From assembly GCA_016191115.1 (NCBI GenBank), contig JACPPG010000026.1, positions 1-64,000 on the forward strand: a stretch of 64,000 bases of DNA, in the 5' to 3' direction. The notes beneath the pieces are model-generated. The model was not told the DNA's origin and searched no databases. It was given only the letters and a program-made list of their open reading frames with translations. Both the position numbers and the translations under genes were made by a program. Below, one piece after another: positions 32,165 to 41,155 of this stretch (the first letter of the stretch is position 1; each line of letters starts with the position of its first letter). This stretch comes from Planctomycetia bacterium (lineage in GTDB: Bacteria; Planctomycetota; Planctomycetia; Pirellulales; JACPPG01).

Positions 32165-33346
32165 GTGGCCGATGCGACCATAGTGCAGCCGCCCGACAAC
32201 CCACAGGACCAGCCACAGTCCGGCGAGCCGCCGCCGGAGCCGACCGAGATGTCCCCGACCGAACTGGTCGAGGCCAAGCAGTACGGCCGGTGGCAACTCT
32301 GGCTCGACCTGGCTGACGCTGCGCTCGACGTCGTCTATTTGAGCGTTTTCGCGTTGCTTGTGGCGGTGCCGCTCGACGCCTGGCTCGCCCATCGCCTGCC
32401 GTCCGATTTGCTACGGTTATTGGCGCTCTACGGTGCGATGATCGGGCTGCACGAGTGCGTCTCGTTTCCGCTCGCCTGGTTCTCCGGATACACAGTCGAG
32501 CACCGCTTCGGGCTCAGCCGGCAGTCGTTTGCCGGGTGGCTCTATCGGCACGCAAAGCGGTTCGCCCTGGCGGTCGTGTTCGGCACTGTCATGGTGCTGG
32601 CGCTGTACGCCCTGTTCTGGCACGTCGGCGCCTGGTGGTGGCTGGCCGCGGCCGTGGCGTTTTTCCTGGTGAGCGTGGTCCTCGGGCAGCTTGCGCCGGT
32701 ATTGATCCTGCCCCTGTTCTACAAGATCGAAAAGCTGGAGCACGAAGAGCTGGCCGCGCGCGTCGGCGCTCTCGCGCGCGAAAGCGGGCTGTCGATCGAG
32801 GGCGTGTACCGCATGGTCTTGAGCGACGAGACGGCCAAGGCCAACGCCATGCTGGCCGGACTGGGCCGCACGCGCCGCGTGCTGTTGGGCGACACGCTCT
32901 TGGACCGTTTCACGCTCGACGAGATCGAGGTGGTGTTCGCGCACGAAATCGGCCATCACGTTTATCGCCACATCCCCAAGCTGATGGCCGTCGGCTTTTT
33001 GTACAGCCTCGCCGGCTTCTGGCTGTGCGATCGGGCACTGGCGGTGTGGATCGGGCCGGCGGTGTACGACCCGCACACGATGCCGGTGTACGCGATGCCG
33101 ATGTTGATGCTGGTGTTGGCGGTGTTTTCGCTGGTGCTGGTGCCCTTGCAGAACGTGATGAGCCGCCGCTTTGAGCGACAATGCGACCGCTTCGCGCTAA
33201 CGCGCACCGGTTTGCGCGACGCGTACGTGTCGGCGTTCCGCAAGCTATCGAAGCTGAACAAAGACGACCCCGACCCACCGCGCCTGGCCGTGATTTTGTT
33301 TCACAGCCACCCGCCGATTGCGGAGCGGATCGCGGCGGCGGGGTAG
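32165..33346 (+). CDS. M48 family membrane metallopeptidase (Ste24/CAAX-type)
   Basis: 393 residues from GTG 32165, with GAGAG upstream. A Pro/Gln-rich N-terminal 40 residues precede several membrane helices (VVYLSVFALLVAVPLDAWL, FALAVVFGTVMVLALYALF, FFLVSVVLGQLAPVLILP). The zinc site is HEIGHH with the downstream Glu in RRFERQCDRFAL, and ANAMLAGLGRTRRVLLGDTL lies before it. This is the Ste24-like layout, with the active site inside the membrane bundle. It probably acts in membrane-protein quality control. It is monocistronic. Confidence 0.87.
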   Translation: MADATIVQPPDNPQDQPQSGEPPPEPTEMSPTELVEAKQYGRWQLWLDLADAALDVVYLSVFALLVAVPLDAWLAHRLPSDLLRLLALYGAMIGLHECVSFPLAWFSGYTVEHRFGLSRQSFAGWLYRHAKRFALAVVFGTVMVLALYALFWHVGAWWWLAAAVAFFLVSVVLGQLAPVLILPLFYKIEKLEHEELAARVGALARESGLSIEGVYRMVLSDETAKANAMLAGLGRTRRVLLGDTLLDRFTLDEIEVVFAHEIGHHVYRHIPKLMAVGFLYSLAGFWLCDRALAVWIGPAVYDPHTMPVYAMPMLMLVLAVFSLVLVPLQNVMSRRFERQCDRFALTRTGLRDAYVSAFRKLSKLNKDDPDPPRLAVILFHSHPPIAERIAAAG

Positions 33347-33398
33347 CATCGCGGGGCCAAAATGTCTCGACGGGCGGGCCTTTTAGGTTTTCGCGGGA

Positions 33399-33779
33399 TC
33401 ACGCCAGGAAGCGGGCTAGCTTCTCTTCGGTCGCAGGCGTGGCCAGTTCCGCCTTGCCAAAGCCTTCGACCGCGCCCGCTTCGACGGCCGAGCGTTGGTA
33501 CTCGGCGTAGTTGCTTACCAGCATCACGGGGACGCGGGACAAATCGGGATCGGCCTTGATGGCCCGCACCACCTCGAGGCCGTCGCTATAGTCGGCGTCG
33601 AGCTTGCGGTTCACCAGCACCAGGGCGAACGGCCCGAGGCGCAGTTGCGAGATCGCGTCGCTCGTGCCGTGGACCTGTACCACCTCGGCGCCAAACCGCG
33701 TTTCGAGCAAGCGCCGGATCGCCGCGTGGTCCGGCCGGCACTGCCCGACGTCCAGGATCCGCTTTGGCATACCGCACAC
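33399..33779 (-). CDS. Degenerate response-regulator receiver domain
   Basis: 126 residues (123 if the ATG at 33770 is used), one receiver-like domain. The phospho-acceptor position is Asn (LVLVNRKLDADYSDG where LVLLDL is expected), and the acidic pair near the N-terminus is missing (ILDVGQCRPD). The conserved Ser/Thr (VMLVSN) and Lys (GFGKAEL) remain. It is probably a pseudo-receiver that binds partners without phosphorylation. It is a single-domain protein with no kinase or output domain nearby. MITE-like copy 4 lies 17 bp upstream of its start. Confidence 0.7.
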   Translation of the reverse strand: MCGMPKRILDVGQCRPDHAAIRRLLETRFGAEVVQVHGTSDAISQLRLGPFALVLVNRKLDADYSDGLEVVRAIKADPDLSRVPVMLVSNYAEYQRSAVEAGAVEGFGKAELATPATEEKLARFLA

Positions 33780-33795
33780 TCCGGCGTGGTTTCAC

Positions 33796-33952
33796 CAGGG
33801 CCGTTCACAGATTCAAGCTAGACGGCGGCGCACCGGCGGGAAAGTGGGACAGGCACCGAGACGCAACGTTGGTCTGAAAGGACTTGCGCTGTCTATGCGC
33901 GGAGCCAGTCCCATTTTCCCGCCTCGCCATTTAGAAAAACAGGATGGCCCTG
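33796..33952 (+). mobile_element. Palindromic MITE-like element, copy 4
   Basis: A complete copy, with CAGGGCC at the left and GGCCCTGG at the right. It lies between exact 10-bp direct repeats GTGGTTTCAC (33786-33795 and 33953-33962). Several substitutions (AAGCTAGACGG, CTATGCGCGG, TTAGAAAAACAGG) mark it as the most diverged complete copy. Confidence 0.82.
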
Positions 33953-33968
33953 GTGGTTTCACGGCGAA

Positions 33969-34066
33969 ATGACGAATGTCGAAAGCCAAATGTCTAAGCT
34001 AAAGAAATCCGAAATCCGAAGGTCGAATGACGAACGAACGCACCCCTTCGGACATTCGACATTCCT
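33969..34066. repeat. ATGACGAATGTCGA-type short-repeat tract
   Basis: This is a tract of related short words: ACGAATGTCGAAAG, AAATCCGAAATCCGAAGG, TCGAATGACGAACG, GGACATTCGACATTCC. The same words occur at 8.5 kb and 19.66-19.73 kb. They flank the stop of the PQQ propeller gene. Confidence 0.45.
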
Positions 34067-34069
34067 GCT

Positions 34070-35824
34070 CTACTCGTCGCCCGCTTGGATCGCGAACAGG
34101 TGCGTCTTGTTGGCCACGTAGAGGATGTTGTCGGCTATGACTGGCGTGCTGTAGACGGAGTTGCCCATGTTGTTTTCGGCCAGAATCTCCTTCTCCTTGC
34201 CGAACTTGAACACGGTCACTTTGCCTTCCTCGTCGCCGATGTAAACCTTGCCGTCGACGATCAGGGCCGAGCCCCACGTGGCCGCGAACAGGTCGTGCGT
34301 CCAGTAGGGCTTGCCGGTCTTGGCGTCCAGGCAATGGAACAGGCCGCTGAAATCGGACAGGTACAGGACGTCGTCTTTGATCGTCACGGTGCCGCAGGTG
34401 CGGTGCATCGTTTCCTCGAAGTCGATCTTGCCGTCGCCGTTCTGATCGAAGCCGCCGTAATGCCAAACGAGCGCGGAATTGGGATTCGGCCGGGCCACTT
34501 CATCCAGCTTCGGATCGACGGCTTGCAGCCGCTTGTGCGGCATCGGCTTCGAGAGGTCCTTCAAACTAAAGGCCAGCTCAGGGCTGACGTCGCCGCGCTT
34601 GGCGGGGTCAATGCACCACAGGTGGCCGGGCCCTTCGCCGTGCTCGGGATCCTGGCCGACTGCCAGGTACACGAGATTGTTGTAGACGACCGGCGTTCCG
34701 ATTATTTCGTTGCGCGTGCCGCGCCCGCCCAGGATGTACTGCGATTCCTTGGGATTGGCGTCGAACTGCCACAAGTGCTCGGCCTTGCCGCCCGGCTTGG
34801 CCTCGCCCAGGAAGCTGTACAGGTATCCATCGCCGCCAGCGAACATCACCTGCGGCACGCCGCCCAGCACGGCGTACGTGGGCGACGACCATTGGCCGTG
34901 CAGGATGTTCGTGCCGGGCGAATTGTCGCTCCACAACACCTTGCCCGTGTTCTTGTCGACGGCCAGGAAGCTGGGCGCCTGAGGCGCGGGAATATTGACG
35001 TGCGATTCATCGACGCCGTTGGACGTGCAGACCCACAGGACGTCGCCCGTGGCGGTGATCGAGCAACTGCACATGTTGTGCTGCGAGACGCCGAGCTGCC
35101 CCATCATGTCCAAGTACCAGATGGCGTCGGCATCGTCGATTTCCTGGCTCTTCTCGGACTGGAACGGCCCGTCGTTCTTGCCGTCGCGGAAGCCCTCGGT
35201 GTCGAGGCACACGACCTCGCCGCGGCTGGTGACGAACCACAGCCGCTTGCCCTCGACATATGGGGCGCAGCAGATGCCCTGCAGCGGCCAGTCGTGTACC
35301 CGGCCGGTGGGCAGCTTCTCGCTCGAGTGCTGCCAGAGGAACTTGCCGTCGGCCTCGTTGAAGCACAACAGGCATCCCAAATCGGTGTCGGCCGGATAGC
35401 GCTTCAAGTAGCCGGCGCCGTTATTGGTGCCGACCCAGATCTTGCCGTCGGCAACCACGGGGTTGCCGTAGCTTTGCGACCCCAGCTTGGCGACCCACTT
35501 GATGTTTTTGCTCGTGTCCTTCTTCCAGTCGCCCGTCTTGCTGTCGAAGTCGCCCGGCTGGAACTCGGCGGGGATGTTCTTGCCGACGGGCGTGTTGTTG
35601 CGGATCGAGGAGCCGCCCCACTGGTTCCACCAACGATTGGGCGTGTCGGCGGCGACTTTGGCATCGCTTTTGGCGTCGGCCTTGACCGCGGCCGCGACCT
35701 TTCGAGCGGGCTGCTTCGGTGCCGGTTGCTTCGCTGCCGGCTGTTCGGCGACTAGTGCCGCGGCACCACAAAGACCCGCGATCAAGAGGCCCACGGTAAA
35801 GGTCGCGCTGCGCTTCAATTTCAT
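34070..35824 (-). CDS. Exported PQQ-binding-like beta-propeller protein
   Basis: 584 residues from ATG 35824. The signal peptide is TFTVGLLIAGLCGAAALVA, followed by a Lys/Pro/Ala linker. Propeller blades carry the tryptophan-dock pattern (GKFLWQHSSEKLPTG, GEVVCLDTEGF, LAVDKNTGKVLWSDNSPG, GLFHCLDAKTGKPYWTHDLF, GKVYIGDEEGKVTVFKFGKE). QNGDGKIDFEE inside the propeller is an EF-hand-like calcium loop. No quinoprotein catalytic residues can be named, so it is a PQQ-like fold rather than a proven dehydrogenase. It is co-oriented with the next propeller gene 60 bp upstream. Confidence 0.8.
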   Translation of the reverse strand: MKLKRSATFTVGLLIAGLCGAAALVAEQPAAKQPAPKQPARKVAAAVKADAKSDAKVAADTPNRWWNQWGGSSIRNNTPVGKNIPAEFQPGDFDSKTGDWKKDTSKNIKWVAKLGSQSYGNPVVADGKIWVGTNNGAGYLKRYPADTDLGCLLCFNEADGKFLWQHSSEKLPTGRVHDWPLQGICCAPYVEGKRLWFVTSRGEVVCLDTEGFRDGKNDGPFQSEKSQEIDDADAIWYLDMMGQLGVSQHNMCSCSITATGDVLWVCTSNGVDESHVNIPAPQAPSFLAVDKNTGKVLWSDNSPGTNILHGQWSSPTYAVLGGVPQVMFAGGDGYLYSFLGEAKPGGKAEHLWQFDANPKESQYILGGRGTRNEIIGTPVVYNNLVYLAVGQDPEHGEGPGHLWCIDPAKRGDVSPELAFSLKDLSKPMPHKRLQAVDPKLDEVARPNPNSALVWHYGGFDQNGDGKIDFEETMHRTCGTVTIKDDVLYLSDFSGLFHCLDAKTGKPYWTHDLFAATWGSALIVDGKVYIGDEEGKVTVFKFGKEKEILAENNMGNSVYSTPVIADNILYVANKTHLFAIQAGDE

Positions 35825-35884
35825 GTCTCTCACGTCTTAACAAGGGAAGTTTTTGAAAGATGGCATCGTAGGGCCGTCTGGTCG

Positions 35885-38314
35885 CTACTTTGCGGACGCC
35901 GGCGTCACCAGGATATTGTCGTAAAACAACTCGGCGTTGCTGGCGTTGCCGAACAGGCCCGGGCTGCCCGTCAGGTTCGGCGTTTCGTCCACGGCTTCGA
36001 TCGTCCACTCCTTGGGCTCCGACTGCCCGCGCGGCCAGACCTTGCCGCGGAGCAGGGCCTTTCCATCGACGACGTTGGCCTGGAACTTCATCGTGTACCA
36101 GGTGTCAGGTTTCCAGGCGAACGGCACCGATTTGCTGAACCGATCGAGCATCGCCGTCCACGAGCGGATCTGCACTTGCTGGCTGGCCCCCATCAAGTCC
36201 AACGTGTACCGCTGCGCGATGAGGCCGATGTCGGGCATCTTGCCTTCTTTCTCTCCGCTGCTTTCGCCGCCGGCCGCGGCCGGCACGTCGATGTAGGCGA
36301 TGCTGCCTCGCACGTCGGCCTGCACGCAATAGTCGTGCAGGTCGGTGGGCCCCATCCAGCTTTGGCTGCGCGTTCCCTTGGGGATGGTCGTGATCTTGAC
36401 CATCACCTGCTCGCCATCCATCTCGCGTATCTGATGGCGGTAGCGGGCGCCGACCCAGGTGACCGGCACCTGCTTGTCGGCGAAATCGAATTTCCACGGC
36501 AGCGGCGGCTCGATCCGCACGCGGGCCGTGCCGGTCGAGTCCCCCACCTTCGCCGTGACAATCGCGCCCGCGTGGCCGGCCGAGCTGTCGGCGGTGAACT
36601 GTCCTTGCTTGTCGATCTGGCCCGGCCCCTCGACCGAATACATGGCGTCGGTGTCCTTGATGAACTGGCCGAGCGCGTTGAATAGCCGCGCGCGGAATTT
36701 CACCTTCTCGCCCGGCTTGATGAGGGCCTCGGCCGGTATGACCTGCACCTGGGCCGGTTGCGCGTTCGCGGCGAGCGGCGCCTCGCGCGCGGGCTCAGGC
36801 CGCTTGGTGGCCGCCGGCTTCGCGTCGGCCTTGCCCAGGCAATAGAGGTACTCCGTCGTGGGCAGATAGATCCGGCCGTGCGAGACGACCGGCGAGCCGT
36901 GAATCTCCTCGCCGTCGGGGAAGCGCAACCGCTGAGCTATTTTCACGCCGTCGTCGCTTGGTGTAAGCACGTGCCAGGCGCTGGTGGTGCAAGCGTATAT
37001 CTTGCCGTCGGCGTGCAAGGGACTGGCGCGCGTGATTGTGCCCACCAGGCGAGCTTTCTTGCCGACTTCCGCGCCAGTCTTGGCGTCGCGCACGTAGACG
37101 ATGTTCGAGTCATCGAGCGCGTACAGCCGGCCGTCGACCAGGAGGGGCGAGCTCTTGCCGACCATCAACTCCTTGACGCGCCATAGCTCGTTCGTCTTGG
37201 TGATGTCGACGCCGCCGGGCTGGCCGGGCGCCTTGTTCGTGGCGGCAGGCACTTTGTCCGGCGGGGGGAGCACGCCGCTGTACGCGCCCAGGGCGCCCAT
37301 CGTGCTGTCGTCCCAGTTCTCTTCGCTCTGACCCATGTAGATCGTTTCGCCATCGACCAGCGGCGAAACGTTCATGCCGCGGAGCGAGAAGCGGAAGCTC
37401 CACACCGGCTTGCCGGTTCTCGGTTGGAAGGCCCACACCGAGCCATCGCCCGAGCCGAAAATCATCAGCGGTTGCCCCTTGATCACGGCCAGGGTGGGCG
37501 TGCTGTAGGTGGTGTCATCGGGCAGCGGCCGCGTGCCGCTCATCCACACCAGTTCGCCCGTGGCCTTGTTGAAGGCCAGGAAGCGATGCACGGGCCGGGC
37601 CAGCTCCCCCCAACTGGTCATCACCGCGCTAATGATCGTCAGGTCCTCGAACAGGATCGGGACGTTGGTCCGTCCCCCGTACGTGCTCAACAGGCCGTAC
37701 TCCTCATTGAGCGAGTGCGACCAGATGGTTTTGCCCGTCTCGCCGTCAATGCACTGAAAGTAGCCGCACACGCCCATGGCGTACACGCGGCCGGTCACGG
37801 GATCGCCGACGCAGCAGCTCCAGGCGACGCGGGTGTCGGGCACGTCGGACAAAAAGACGTTGAACTTGTTCTCCCACAGCACTTTGCCCGTGGCGGCGTC
37901 GGCGCAGATGACTTTCTCGCCCTCGGCGTGCGTGGCCGGTTCGCTGCGGGCAAGGGTGTACAGCTTGCCGTTCATGACGATGGGGGTGCTGCGGGTCCGC
38001 AGCTCGGCGCTCTTCCAAAGCAGGTTCTTGCCGCTCTTGGGGTCCCAGGAGTCGATGAGGCCCGTCTCGCGGGAGATGCCGTTCTGCTCCGGCCCGCGCC
38101 AATTGGGCCAATCGAGCGGATCGATCTTTTTGACGGCCGCGGCGGTGGGTTGCTCGACGGGCTTGAGCGCGGCGGCTTGGACGCGTGCCGGCTGGGCCTG
38201 ACGCGCGCGGCGGGCCGGCTGGCCCTGCTGCGCCGCGTCACTGGTGACCAACAGGGCAAGAACCAGGAGGGCGACGGCGCCGGTCAACAGTCTGGCAATC
38301 AGTTTTGCTGGCAT
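35885..38314 (-). CDS. Exported PQQ-binding-like beta-propeller protein, long form
   Basis: 809 residues from ATG 38314. The signal peptide is LTGAVALLVLALLVTSDAA. The propeller follows ([89 protein letters not shown]), and after about residue 520 a beta-sandwich and a C-terminal lectin-like part (FARLFNALGQFIKDTDAMYS; WYTMKFQANVVDGKALLRGK). Such two-part proteins are common in planctomycetes, where they may bind polysaccharide. It is in tandem with the shorter propeller. A Pro/Gln/Ala-rich linker joins the signal to the propeller. Confidence 0.8.
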   Translation of the reverse strand: MPAKLIARLLTGAVALLVLALLVTSDAAQQGQPARRARQAQPARVQAAALKPVEQPTAAAVKKIDPLDWPNWRGPEQNGISRETGLIDSWDPKSGKNLLWKSAELRTRSTPIVMNGKLYTLARSEPATHAEGEKVICADAATGKVLWENKFNVFLSDVPDTRVAWSCCVGDPVTGRVYAMGVCGYFQCIDGETGKTIWSHSLNEEYGLLSTYGGRTNVPILFEDLTIISAVMTSWGELARPVHRFLAFNKATGELVWMSGTRPLPDDTTYSTPTLAVIKGQPLMIFGSGDGSVWAFQPRTGKPVWSFRFSLRGMNVSPLVDGETIYMGQSEENWDDSTMGALGAYSGVLPPPDKVPAATNKAPGQPGGVDITKTNELWRVKELMVGKSSPLLVDGRLYALDDSNIVYVRDAKTGAEVGKKARLVGTITRASPLHADGKIYACTTSAWHVLTPSDDGVKIAQRLRFPDGEEIHGSPVVSHGRIYLPTTEYLYCLGKADAKPAATKRPEPAREAPLAANAQPAQVQVIPAEALIKPGEKVKFRARLFNALGQFIKDTDAMYSVEGPGQIDKQGQFTADSSAGHAGAIVTAKVGDSTGTARVRIEPPLPWKFDFADKQVPVTWVGARYRHQIREMDGEQVMVKITTIPKGTRSQSWMGPTDLHDYCVQADVRGSIAYIDVPAAAGGESSGEKEGKMPDIGLIAQRYTLDLMGASQQVQIRSWTAMLDRFSKSVPFAWKPDTWYTMKFQANVVDGKALLRGKVWPRGQSEPKEWTIEAVDETPNLTGSPGLFGNASNAELFYDNILVTPASAK

Positions 38315-38440
38315 GGAAGGGAGGCTCACGGGGGTCCGGTTATCCGGTCCTGGCAAGGCGGGGATGCTTTAAGGATAAAGTACCGCGTGAAGGCGAGCAA
38401 GCATGGGCAGGGCCGTGAAGGAACGTCTGGGTATCACACC

Positions 38441-38501
38441 AGCCCGAAGCGCAAGAGCGCAAGCGAGGGTCGCATCATTTCCCTCGCAAGCGCTTCGGGC
38501 T
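38441..38501. repeat. AGCCCGAAGCGCAAG palindrome, copy 1
   Basis: The left arm AGCCCGAAGCGCAAGAGCGC... (38441-38469) and right arm CCCTCGCAAGCGCTTCGGGC... (38481-38501) are inverted around a short loop. A diverged second copy is at 46137-46217. It lies upstream of the propeller pair. Confidence 0.6.
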
Positions 38502-38566
38502 AGTGCAGCATTTGCTCGATTTCTCGCGAACAAGACAATGGATGCCGACAATCGAACGGGCGGCCC

Positions 38567-38869
38567 CTATTCCGGCACGTTGTCGATCGGCGTCGCGCCG
38601 GGCGGCGGGGTGCCCCCGCCCGCGCGAACGTAACGGGCCCGCGCGCGTGCGTATTCCTGGGGTGTCGGCTCCTCCGCCTCGGTCACTCCCCCCTCGACGG
38701 CCGAGCGGAACATCCGCTTCAAGTACGTGCGGCACCAGCCGCAGCCGGTGCCTGCTCCGAAACATTCGCTCATTTGCCCCGCCCGGCGCGGTTTCTCGAC
38801 GCGCAGGAAATTCACGAGCTTTCGCTTGGTTACGTGAAAGCACAAGCAGACTTCGTCGTCGAGTTCCAT
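38567..38869 (-). CDS. BFD-like [2Fe-2S] binding protein
   Basis: 100 residues. It has the BFD signature: C-x-C near the start (DDEVCLCFHVTKRKLVNFLR), then GAGTGCGWCRTYLKRMF with a C-x-x-C pair, giving four cysteines for a [2Fe-2S] cluster. Relatives (bacterioferritin-associated ferredoxin and NirB-type domains) move electrons to other proteins. The tail is Pro/Gly-rich. It directly follows the M20 peptidase gene on the same strand. Confidence 0.82.
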   Translation of the reverse strand: MELDDEVCLCFHVTKRKLVNFLRVEKPRRAGQMSECFGAGTGCGWCRTYLKRMFRSAVEGGVTEAEEPTPQEYARARARYVRAGGGTPPPGATPIDNVPE

Positions 38870-38881
38870 TGTCCGCTCGAT

Positions 38882-40120
38882 TTACTCGGTGCCCGTGGCC
38901 AATCGCAATGCGACGCGGCAGGCTTGGCGAAACGCCGCCAGGTCCAGTTGTTCGGCCGTGGTGTGCGCGTTCAGTTGTCCGCAGCCGAGCGTCACGGTGG
39001 GGATGCCGCGTGCGGTGAGCCAATTGGCGTCGAGGCCGCCGTTGCTGACGGCGCGGAACGGCTGCCCGCCGACGGCGTGCACGGCTTTATCCGCCGCCAG
39101 CACGCTGGCGTCGTTGTCCGGCAGGCAAAAGGCCTCATAGTCGTGCCGGCTCTCGAAGACGATGCGCCCGCGGACGCCCTCGACATTGCGGACCTCTCCG
39201 GCGGCGTGGTGGAAGGCCTGCTCGATCGCGCCCAGAATCTGGCGGCGAAACTCGGGATCATGGCTGCGGGCCTCGGCCTTGATGTCGACGCGGTCGGTGA
39301 CGACGTTCGTCGCGGCGCCACCCTGGATGACGCCGATGTTGCTGGTGCCGCGCGCGTCCCCCTTGCGGACGTCGCCCAGCCAGCCGTCGCGCGCCAGTTC
39401 GGCGATGGCGAGCCCGGCGATCGTGATGGCGCTGACGCCGCGTTCGGGGGCGCCGCCGGCGTGGCTGGCGAGACCTTCGATCATGATTTGGATGCGGTAG
39501 GCGCCCGTGGCGCCGATGGTGAGCTTCTCGGCCGGCCCGCCGTCCCAATTGAAGGCCAGCTTGGGCCCGCCCAAGAGGGCCAGGTTGGCGTTCCGCGCCC
39601 CGTAGAGGCCGATCTCTTCCTGCACGGGCCAGAGAAACACCAGCGGCGGATGCGGCAGCTTGCGACGCAGGATCTCCAGCGCCGCGGTGAGGATTACGGC
39701 ACAACCGGCGCGGTCGTCCGCGCCCAGCCCGGTCTGCCTGCTCGCCGAACGAACAAACTGCCCCTTCACGACCGGCTTCGCGCCGACGCACAAGGGAACG
39801 GTGTCCATGTGCGCGACCAGCAGCCGCCGCGCCCCGGGCGCCGTGCCAGGAAGCCGCATGATCAAGTTGCCCACTTCGCCGGCGATGGGCGTCCGGCGAT
39901 GGGCATGATCGCTGCGAATGGCCGCGGGGGGCGCCCCCGCGCGGCGCAATTGGTCGGTTATGAAATCGCGGACCTGCCGCTCGCCCCCGCTCGTGCCGGG
40001 AATCCCCAATAGCGATAAGACGAGCTTCTGCGCGGCCCGCAAGTCGGGCTCGGGCGCGACGACGTGCGGGGGCGGCGGAACGCGACGGGCGCGCTTGGGC
40101 CGGGATCGGGTAATGCTCAT
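38882..40120 (-). CDS. M20 family metallopeptidase (PepT-like)
   Basis: 412 residues. The zinc ligands and catalytic residues are visible in VAHMDTVPL, GLGADDRAGCAVI and PVQEEIGLYGAR; FNWDGGPAEKLTIGATGAYR and IEGLASHAGGAPERG mark the lid domain, and GLDANW and NAHTTAEQLDL follow. This fits the tripeptidase T/M20 group rather than M42. The N-terminus is a Pro/Arg-rich tail. AGGA precedes the ATG. It should cleave small peptides in the cytoplasm; the substrate is not determined. Confidence 0.85.
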   Translation of the reverse strand: MSITRSRPKRARRVPPPPHVVAPEPDLRAAQKLVLSLLGIPGTSGGERQVRDFITDQLRRAGAPPAAIRSDHAHRRTPIAGEVGNLIMRLPGTAPGARRLLVAHMDTVPLCVGAKPVVKGQFVRSASRQTGLGADDRAGCAVILTAALEILRRKLPHPPLVFLWPVQEEIGLYGARNANLALLGGPKLAFNWDGGPAEKLTIGATGAYRIQIMIEGLASHAGGAPERGVSAITIAGLAIAELARDGWLGDVRKGDARGTSNIGVIQGGAATNVVTDRVDIKAEARSHDPEFRRQILGAIEQAFHHAAGEVRNVEGVRGRIVFESRHDYEAFCLPDNDASVLAADKAVHAVGGQPFRAVSNGGLDANWLTARGIPTVTLGCGQLNAHTTAEQLDLAAFRQACRVALRLATGTE

Positions 40121-40343
40121 GGGTGGTTCCTGAACGTGGCGCGCTTTTCAAAAGGTCCCGGATCGGCCGGTGGACACGCAATGGGGCCTCGGGCGCGCTC
40201 TTATCCTATCCCTTGCCCTAGGATTGCGACATGGCGGTGGCCGGCCCCAAGGCCGAGCGGGACTTAAGAATGGTCCACTTGTGCGGGTCCTGGCGTTTGC
40301 ACGCCATTGCCCGCCAACGGCCGCGACGCCCACGGTTCGCGGT

Positions 40344-40372
40344 TTGCCGGCGCCGCCATTGCGGCCTATATA
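40344..40372 (+). promoter_or_regulatory. Promoter-like pair upstream of hdeD-type gene
   Basis: TTGCCG (40344-40349) and TATATA (40367-40372) are spaced by exactly 17 bp, about 135 bp before the start codon. The rest of the 387-bp spacer (40121-40507) shows no gene. Confidence 0.4.
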
Positions 40373-40507
40373 ACTAACGGCAGCGGCGCAAGCGGACCCG
40401 AAGTCCCCTCGCCGGGGCCGGCACAACTCGACTGCATCCGCGCTTGCCTGGCGCGGCCGCCTTATATCGCCCGTCCCCACACACCCAAACGCTAGTGAGG
40501 TGCCGCC

Positions 40508-41086
40508 ATGGCCGCGAACATGATCCGCCCCGCCGAAATGCTCCAGCACGAGCTGCATCGCCTGCGCAAGGAATGGTACTGGTTCCTGGCGTTGGGCATC
40601 CTGTTGATCCTCGCTGGAACCGTCGCCATCGGCCATTCGTTCATGGCCACGGTCGTCGCGGTGAAGCTGCTCGGCTTCTTGCTCTTGATCGCCGGCGGCG
40701 CTCAAATCGTCAGCTCGTTTTGGGCGGGCCGCTGGAGCGGCTTTTTGCTCTCGTTGCTGGCCGGCATCCTGTACGTGGTCGTCGGCGGCATGATGGTTGC
40801 CCGCACCCTCGAGTCCGGATTGGCCCTGACGCTTCTGATCGGCGCGTTCTTCCTCGTGGGCGGCATCTTCCGCATCGTGGCGGCGATGACGCTGCGATTG
40901 CACCACTGGGGGTGGATGCTGCTCAACGGCGTGGTCACCGCGCTTTTGGGATTGCTCGTGCTGGCCGAATGGCCGGACTCCGCCCTGTACATCATCGGCC
41001 TGTTCATCGGCATCGATATGCTGTTCAACGGCTGGTTCTGGGTGATGATCGGCTTCAGCCTCCGCAGCCTGCCGGAAGAACAGTAG
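40508..41086 (+). CDS. HdeD family membrane protein (DUF308)
   Basis: 192 residues with six membrane helices in three pairs (WYWFLALGILLILAGTVAIG, LLGFLLLIAGGAQIVSSFW, GFLLSLLAGILYVVVGGMMV, LLIGAFFLVGGIFRIVAAMT, WGWMLLNGVVTALLGLLVLA, IIGLFIGIDMLFNGWFWVMI). This is the HdeD fold, linked in E. coli to acid resistance. AGGTG precedes the ATG. The gene stands alone; an acid-stress role here is inferred by family only. Confidence 0.88.
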   Translation: MAANMIRPAEMLQHELHRLRKEWYWFLALGILLILAGTVAIGHSFMATVVAVKLLGFLLLIAGGAQIVSSFWAGRWSGFLLSLLAGILYVVVGGMMVARTLESGLALTLLIGAFFLVGGIFRIVAAMTLRLHHWGWMLLNGVVTALLGLLVLAEWPDSALYIIGLFIGIDMLFNGWFWVMIGFSLRSLPEEQ

Positions 41087-41155
41087 TAGGCATTAGGGAC
41101 AGTAGGCGGCAGGGGGCAGCCGGCAGAGGGAAGCACGCGGGGCGGAAGCGCTTCG

